NCBI GenBank assembly: GCA_024529925.1
Contig: JAFEUB010000776.1
Location: forward strand, 124,001-188,000
Source of the DNA: Ophthalmolycus amberensis
Lineage: Eukaryota; Chordata; Actinopteri; Perciformes; Zoarcidae
Direction of reading: 5' to 3'
Length of the DNA stretch: 64,000 nt
Position 1 is the stretch's first letter. Each line of letters starts with the position of its first letter. Positions 59,400 through 64,000 of the stretch are shown one piece after another. The notes below the pieces were generated by a model. It worked only from the letters and a program-made list of their open reading frames with translations, did no database searches and was not told the origin of the DNA. Made by a program: the position numbers and the translations under genes.

Positions 59400-59752
59400 C
59401 GTGCAGCGTAATGTCTCAGGGAGACATCGATTCAAATTTAGAAAGTGCACAATATGTCGCCATTTCCTCCGGGACCGAGTTCGTGCAAGGCGTACACTAT
59501 AAAACGCAGATCGGCAGAGATCTTTTCCAGACGTGGTTTGTGTGCGAGTAATTGCAGAATTGCGGCAGTGTATGGTTGATTGCGTGCAGCGTAATGTCTC
59601 AGGGAGACATCGATTATTGTTTCAATGTATGTTTTAAATCTCCTTTACTTTTGCCTTTATGCTTTTAATGGTTTCATGTGAAGCACTTTGAATTACCTTG
59701 TTGTTGAAATGTGCTATACAAATAAACTTGCCTTGCCTTGCCTTAATCATTT
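59400..59752 (+). mobile_element. Non-LTR retroelement/SINE-like insertion with TTGCC tail
   Basis: Two identical 33-base direct repeats (59400-59432 and 59583-59615) lie 183 bp apart. Each includes the palindrome gtctcagggagac. The sequence then runs into gaagcactttgaattacctt, gaaatgtgctatacaaataa and a (CTTGC)n tail ending near 59745. That 3' end is a widespread teleost retroelement tail in my memory. Confidence 0.6.
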
Positions 59753-59794
59753 TAATTGTAGACTGTTGCTTACAGATGACATTGACATAAATGC

Positions 59795-59934
59795 GGATGG
59801 ACAAAATAAAACACCTTTACCTCGATGTTGGACAAAATAAAACACCTTTACCTCGATGTTGGACAAAATAAAACACCTTTACCTCTGGTAGATGTTGGAC
59901 AAAATAAAACACCTTTACCTCTGGTAGATGTTGT
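59795..59934. repeat. Minisatellite, 31/36-bp unit, four copies
   Basis: Four near-identical copies of a unit containing ggacaaaataaaacaccttt start at 59799, 59830, 59861 and 59897. The last spacing is 36 because of an added ctggta. It follows directly after the retroelement tail. Confidence 0.9.
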
Positions 59935-62900
59935 GGCCAGGTGTACCTAAACTGCCAACTCATTGTAATTTACATTTCCCTATTCATGAACCACTGCAGT
60001 TGCTACTTGAATTTCAGCCAACAAATGCTCCAAAGTTGTTGTTTTTTAGTAGTATTTGTTGCTGTATGTGGCTGAATGTCCTCTGTGTAAAAGCAGAGGC
60101 TCCTGAGAGGAGACTCTGCTTTGACAATTAGCTTGCAAAGCGGCGTCCTTCCATTTACCGTGTGGTTTAATGCAAACCAATACACGTAGCAAGGGCCCTC
60201 AGGATATAATTCCCCAAGGCAGAACGTTCTGCTGGAAAGACAACGGTGCACTTTTACATCCAAGATTTACATTGATTTTGTCAGGGTTTGCAAAGCAAAT
60301 GATCGTGTATTTAAATTCAAGTTGCTTAGAGAGATGGAAAGTTGAGGTCAGGGAGCTGGAAGTGAAAGAAAATGCTGTCATGGTGTTTACTGGAATAGCA
60401 CAAGCGCTGGGAGCTTGAATGTGCAGATTAGAACACAAAAACACCTTACATCTCCCACATCAGCAGCTGGCAGACTACTGCTTATGCCTTCTGATTTTGG
60501 GACAAGCATCAAAGTTAGTCTCAAGTCAATATATTTCTACTAGATGATTAAAGCAGTGTGATGAGTCATTTAGCTTGAGTCATGTCTGAGATTACGACAA
60601 TGGCGATGTTAATGGCTGCAGTGACTAATTTCAGCAGGCATGCCGTTGCAGTAAAGTACGATGCAACTGCAAGCTTGCATTTACGGATTCCTCTGGCTGT
60701 GAGCTCCAGCACCGCTGCAGATAATTTGTGTGTACTCGTGTGTTTCATACAAACTGCCCCAGTCGTCTTACACTGTTTGCAAAGACAGGCAGAGAGAAAT
60801 AGGATGTAGTGTGTAAATGATGCACATGGAACAATTGTTTAGGGGGTTATGAGTTACGGTGTGAACCGTCAGTCCACTGCAAGTGGTGCAGATAGAGAGT
60901 GAAGATCCCAAAAATGTAAAAGGAAGATATTGAAAGAAGTAGTAGATAGATGGTCATTCCACATGGCTATTATCTTTCTGCTGTACAGGTGTAAGAGAGA
61001 AGTAAGCAAGAAGAGCGCACAACAGAATGCAAATTTGCTATAAAAGTTTAAATGAGTGGACAGGAATACAGTAATCTTCTACTTGGCTGCACATTTTGTG
61101 TTATATCAACATTTGTCTGACAGTGAGGTCAACATCTCTCCATGTTCTAGATATAACCCAGGAAAAGAAAATGGAGCACATAAGGTGAGTTACTGTAGGA
61201 GGAAAAGCTAAATAAATGTGATTTGAGTAAATACAGCAACAGGAGGTGTTTAAAAGACATGTTCATGCCAAATTTGGATAAACACCAATGCAGTTATATC
61301 ATTTTTTTTATGATCCTGCTTAATAACATTACACTAAAAGGAAAAATAAAATACAAATACAAGAAGAAATGTAATCACTACACGGTTAATGCAGAAGTGT
61401 TTGAATATAGAAGTTGTAAAAAGTGTAGGAAGAAATATTGGGGGAGTTAAAAGGCACGGAGGAAAAGGAGCAGTGAGGAGAGGAAATTAAAAAGTAAGAG
61501 AAGAGATGTACAGGCAGGCTATTAAAGAGTGGGAAGCCAAATATTGGAAAGGAGTACCAGAGGAACATGAGATGAAGAGTGAGAAAAACCTGATTGAGGG
61601 TCTCAAAGTAGAAAATGAAGTTGTGTGAGAGAATAACAGCTTGAAGCAGGACACCTCTTTAAAACTGGCATGTGTGCATGCTCAGCAGACTGACAAATGA
61701 AAGTAAAACAAACATGAACTGCTAAGTTATTTTGGAGTGGCAGATATATTCTTTAGGAAGTTGTCTGTATTGCAGCAGTGCCATGGAGGAGGCTAATAGT
61801 GTGTCTCAATATTCTTCCCTGAGATATTTATTCGAGGTGTGTTGTGATGGGTGAAGCTCCTTTTGAGCAAGTGAAGAAAGATGCATTCAAATGAAATCAA
61901 TGATCCATGTAAAGACTACGTCTATGTTCCATTCTGTGCCAATTCTGCCTCCTGCTTATAGCTCCGTTTTCTCTCTCTCCACATTCTCCGCCTAGTACCC
62001 CCTTCTCTTTTCCCTCGGCTTCACACTCCGGAGCCTCAATCTCAGACTCTATTCAGCCGCTGCCTGTTCTTACTCCCAACTCACTTCACACTCACTTTAA
62101 TTGTACACTCATCAGATGGATTGTCAGAGGAGGAATGGGCAGACCAAAAGGCTTAAGCTTCACTGTCTGTGGACAACAGGGTCACTGGCAGCTTTCAATC
62201 TCTTCCTCAGGACGGATCAATAAACTTCACACCCAGCACTCAAGTTTGACCCAGCCAAGCAAGAGAAACAATTCAAGATAGGAGGGCTGAGGGATGTCAA
62301 CATTTTTACTTTGTGATTTTGACAACACACACGTCCTTTCTTTTGTTGACGAAAGCTTCAATTGTCAGTATGGACCCCAGCTTCTCAAGCAAATGCATCA
62401 ATTGCAACATTTCATGCAAAAGTCCTATGTGTATTATATTTGTACTCACTTGTATTAACCATTTTAAACCTTGTAGCAAAGTTTGAAGGTTTCCAGTGCT
62501 CTGCTTATGTAAACGAGCTGACATGGTAAAAGCTTTATTACATCCAGGGGGTGAGGTTACTAATTTCACAGTAGTATTATGGACCATATACTGTACCCTC
62601 CAAAGACAGGTCCCTTTGGGCTGCGCAAAGTTGGTGCAATGATTGGAAATTCAACCAGCCACAGCAGTCCTATATTCTAAAGGGAAAATGGACACTTTAA
62701 CTGGACAAATTAGCTGTGGCTACATGCATATATGAAGTTGCGGTTTGGGTGCGGCTTGGCGTGCTACTGAGCAAAACCGTCCAAAATCCATGTACTTTAG
62801 TGGAATTCAAGCGTGCATTAATTTTATGGTCTATGAAACTAAACTAATAAAACACTCGTTTGCAGTATTAGAAATGAGTCACCTTACCTCTCTGAATTCC

Positions 62901-64000
62901 TGCTGAATCAGCACTCCTATCATCAACTGAAGACACACCTCTTTTTACATCTTCTGCCAACCTGCAATTAACTGTCCTGTTGTCTTTGTAGTGAGGAAGT
63001 ATATGTGCATGATGTTCACAATGAAAATGCATAACTTCCCCATCATGCACAGGCATTAAAAAAATTATACATAACTAACAAAAACAGGCGCAAGATAACC
63101 AATTATGATAATAAACAAATAACTAACTGAACTGAAAATCAAGTAAAGGAATAGCCAGCCCAGCAACCAAATGAACAAATAACAAGCAACTAACCAGTCA
63201 AGTCCGAAATAATCAACCGCCAAATCAGTCATCCAACGAACCAACCAACTAACCAATCAACGATGAAATAACCAATGTTGTTACAGATTATTGTTTTCAA
63301 GGAAAGGCAGCGGTAGGGTTCTTACAATGATTTACTCTTTTCATCATGTCTGCAGTAGCTTTCAGAGGTTGCGAACGGACCTGATACATGTTGTGATGGA
63401 TTTGAGGAAGATGTGTGAGTCTTCATTGATTTCCATGGAGAAATGAAACTTTTGCCCCCTTCTACTGTGGGGTCCGTGTCAGGAGCTACTGAGGGTCTTC
63501 AGGGTCTTCCCCATGTGCACCTCAGCAGGGGGATACTGGCTACCACAGGAGCAATTATCCCCTCATTGCTCTACTCTGCTATAGCTGAAAGAAATGGTGA
63601 GCCCTTTACGTTTGTTCAAGACTGTGTTGGAGTTGAGTGGGGTCCAAAGAAACGCTGGCGGATGAAATGTTTATGGTGTAAATAAGTTCCAAACATGAGG
63701 TGATTAGTTACATTTGCCAGAGACTGCTTGGTGCCAAATTGCTTGGAGAAAACGAACGTCCGTGAGATAACGGCCAAGAAAAAGTCACCTCACGCTCCTG
63801 CTGAGTCAGCGCTGCTGCCACAGTCTGAAATGTCCTCACACCTTTGGCCAACCATCAATCAATACATACTTCCTTCATCATTCATCATTGTTTGAACAGT
63901 GCTACAGTTTAATCACCAAGCTCTGATTTCAATAAAGATCCTCCTTGTTAATGGTGCATCGATCAGCTCTTTCGGACTCGGACCTGCTTGATTCAGTTAA
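59935..64000. other. Intergenic, no gene recognised
   Basis: AT-rich. An old degenerate AACC/AACTAACC tetranucleotide stretch at about 63115-63275. An open frame at 63443-63685 has no motif I recognise. Nothing else supported. Confidence 0.55.
63115..63275. repeat. Degenerate (AACC/AACT)n repeat
   Basis: A run of words such as aaccaaccaactaaccaatc mixed with caaataa variants suggests an old, decayed tetranucleotide repeat. Confidence 0.6.

Noticed and set aside
63443..63685. 80-codon + frame near the right end
   Set aside because: No motif recognised, no acceptor/donor pair that gives a convincing exon.

Overview
This is a vertebrate nuclear genomic window, almost certainly from a teleost fish and probably a percomorph. 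It has spliced genes with GT-AG introns and many CA/GT and poly-C microsatellites. It also carries several interspersed repeats that I recognise as common in teleost genomes. Two protein-coding genes are well supported. They sit tail to tail in the left 27.5 kb.

Region 1 (1-22.3 kb, + strand): septin 8. Eight coding exons (3938-15371) give the P-loop, G3 and G4 motifs, the septin unique element and the C-terminal coiled coil. The start-codon exon is not visible and is presumably left of base 1. Exon 3 has one extra base near 4276-4277 that breaks the reading frame. This is either a sequencing or assembly error or a real lesion.

Region 2 (19.9-27.5 kb, - strand): a cyclin I-family gene. Six coding exons from 26360 down to 21223 encode 364 residues. 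Its septin 8 neighbour makes it ccni2. Human chromosome 5q31 carries SEPT8-CCNI2, and 4q21 carries the paralogous SEPT11-CCNI pair.

The most interesting result: the alternative last exon of septin 8, which encodes a cysteine-rich, probably palmitoylated tail, is found at 22123-22291. It lies entirely inside ccni2 coding exon 5 on the opposite strand. Both strands of the same ~170 bp are therefore predicted to encode protein. The fish tail matches my memory of the human SEPT8 long-isoform tail closely and without gaps through most of its length, so the sense/antisense coding overlap looks ancient. The two frames are arranged so that third codon positions face each other. The septin splice acceptor and its pyrimidine tract are written in cyclin codons.

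Region 3 (27.5-64 kb): no gene I can support. A CRE/GC-box promoter-like segment (about 27.41-27.44 kb) is followed by a pure (CAG)58 tract. After that comes mostly AT-rich noncoding DNA with interspersed repeat fragments, microsatellites, a minisatellite (59.8 kb), a diverged ~200-bp local duplication (48.2 and 49.7 kb) and a strong hairpin (49.9 kb). Some stretches look like conserved noncoding elements, but only alignment could show that.
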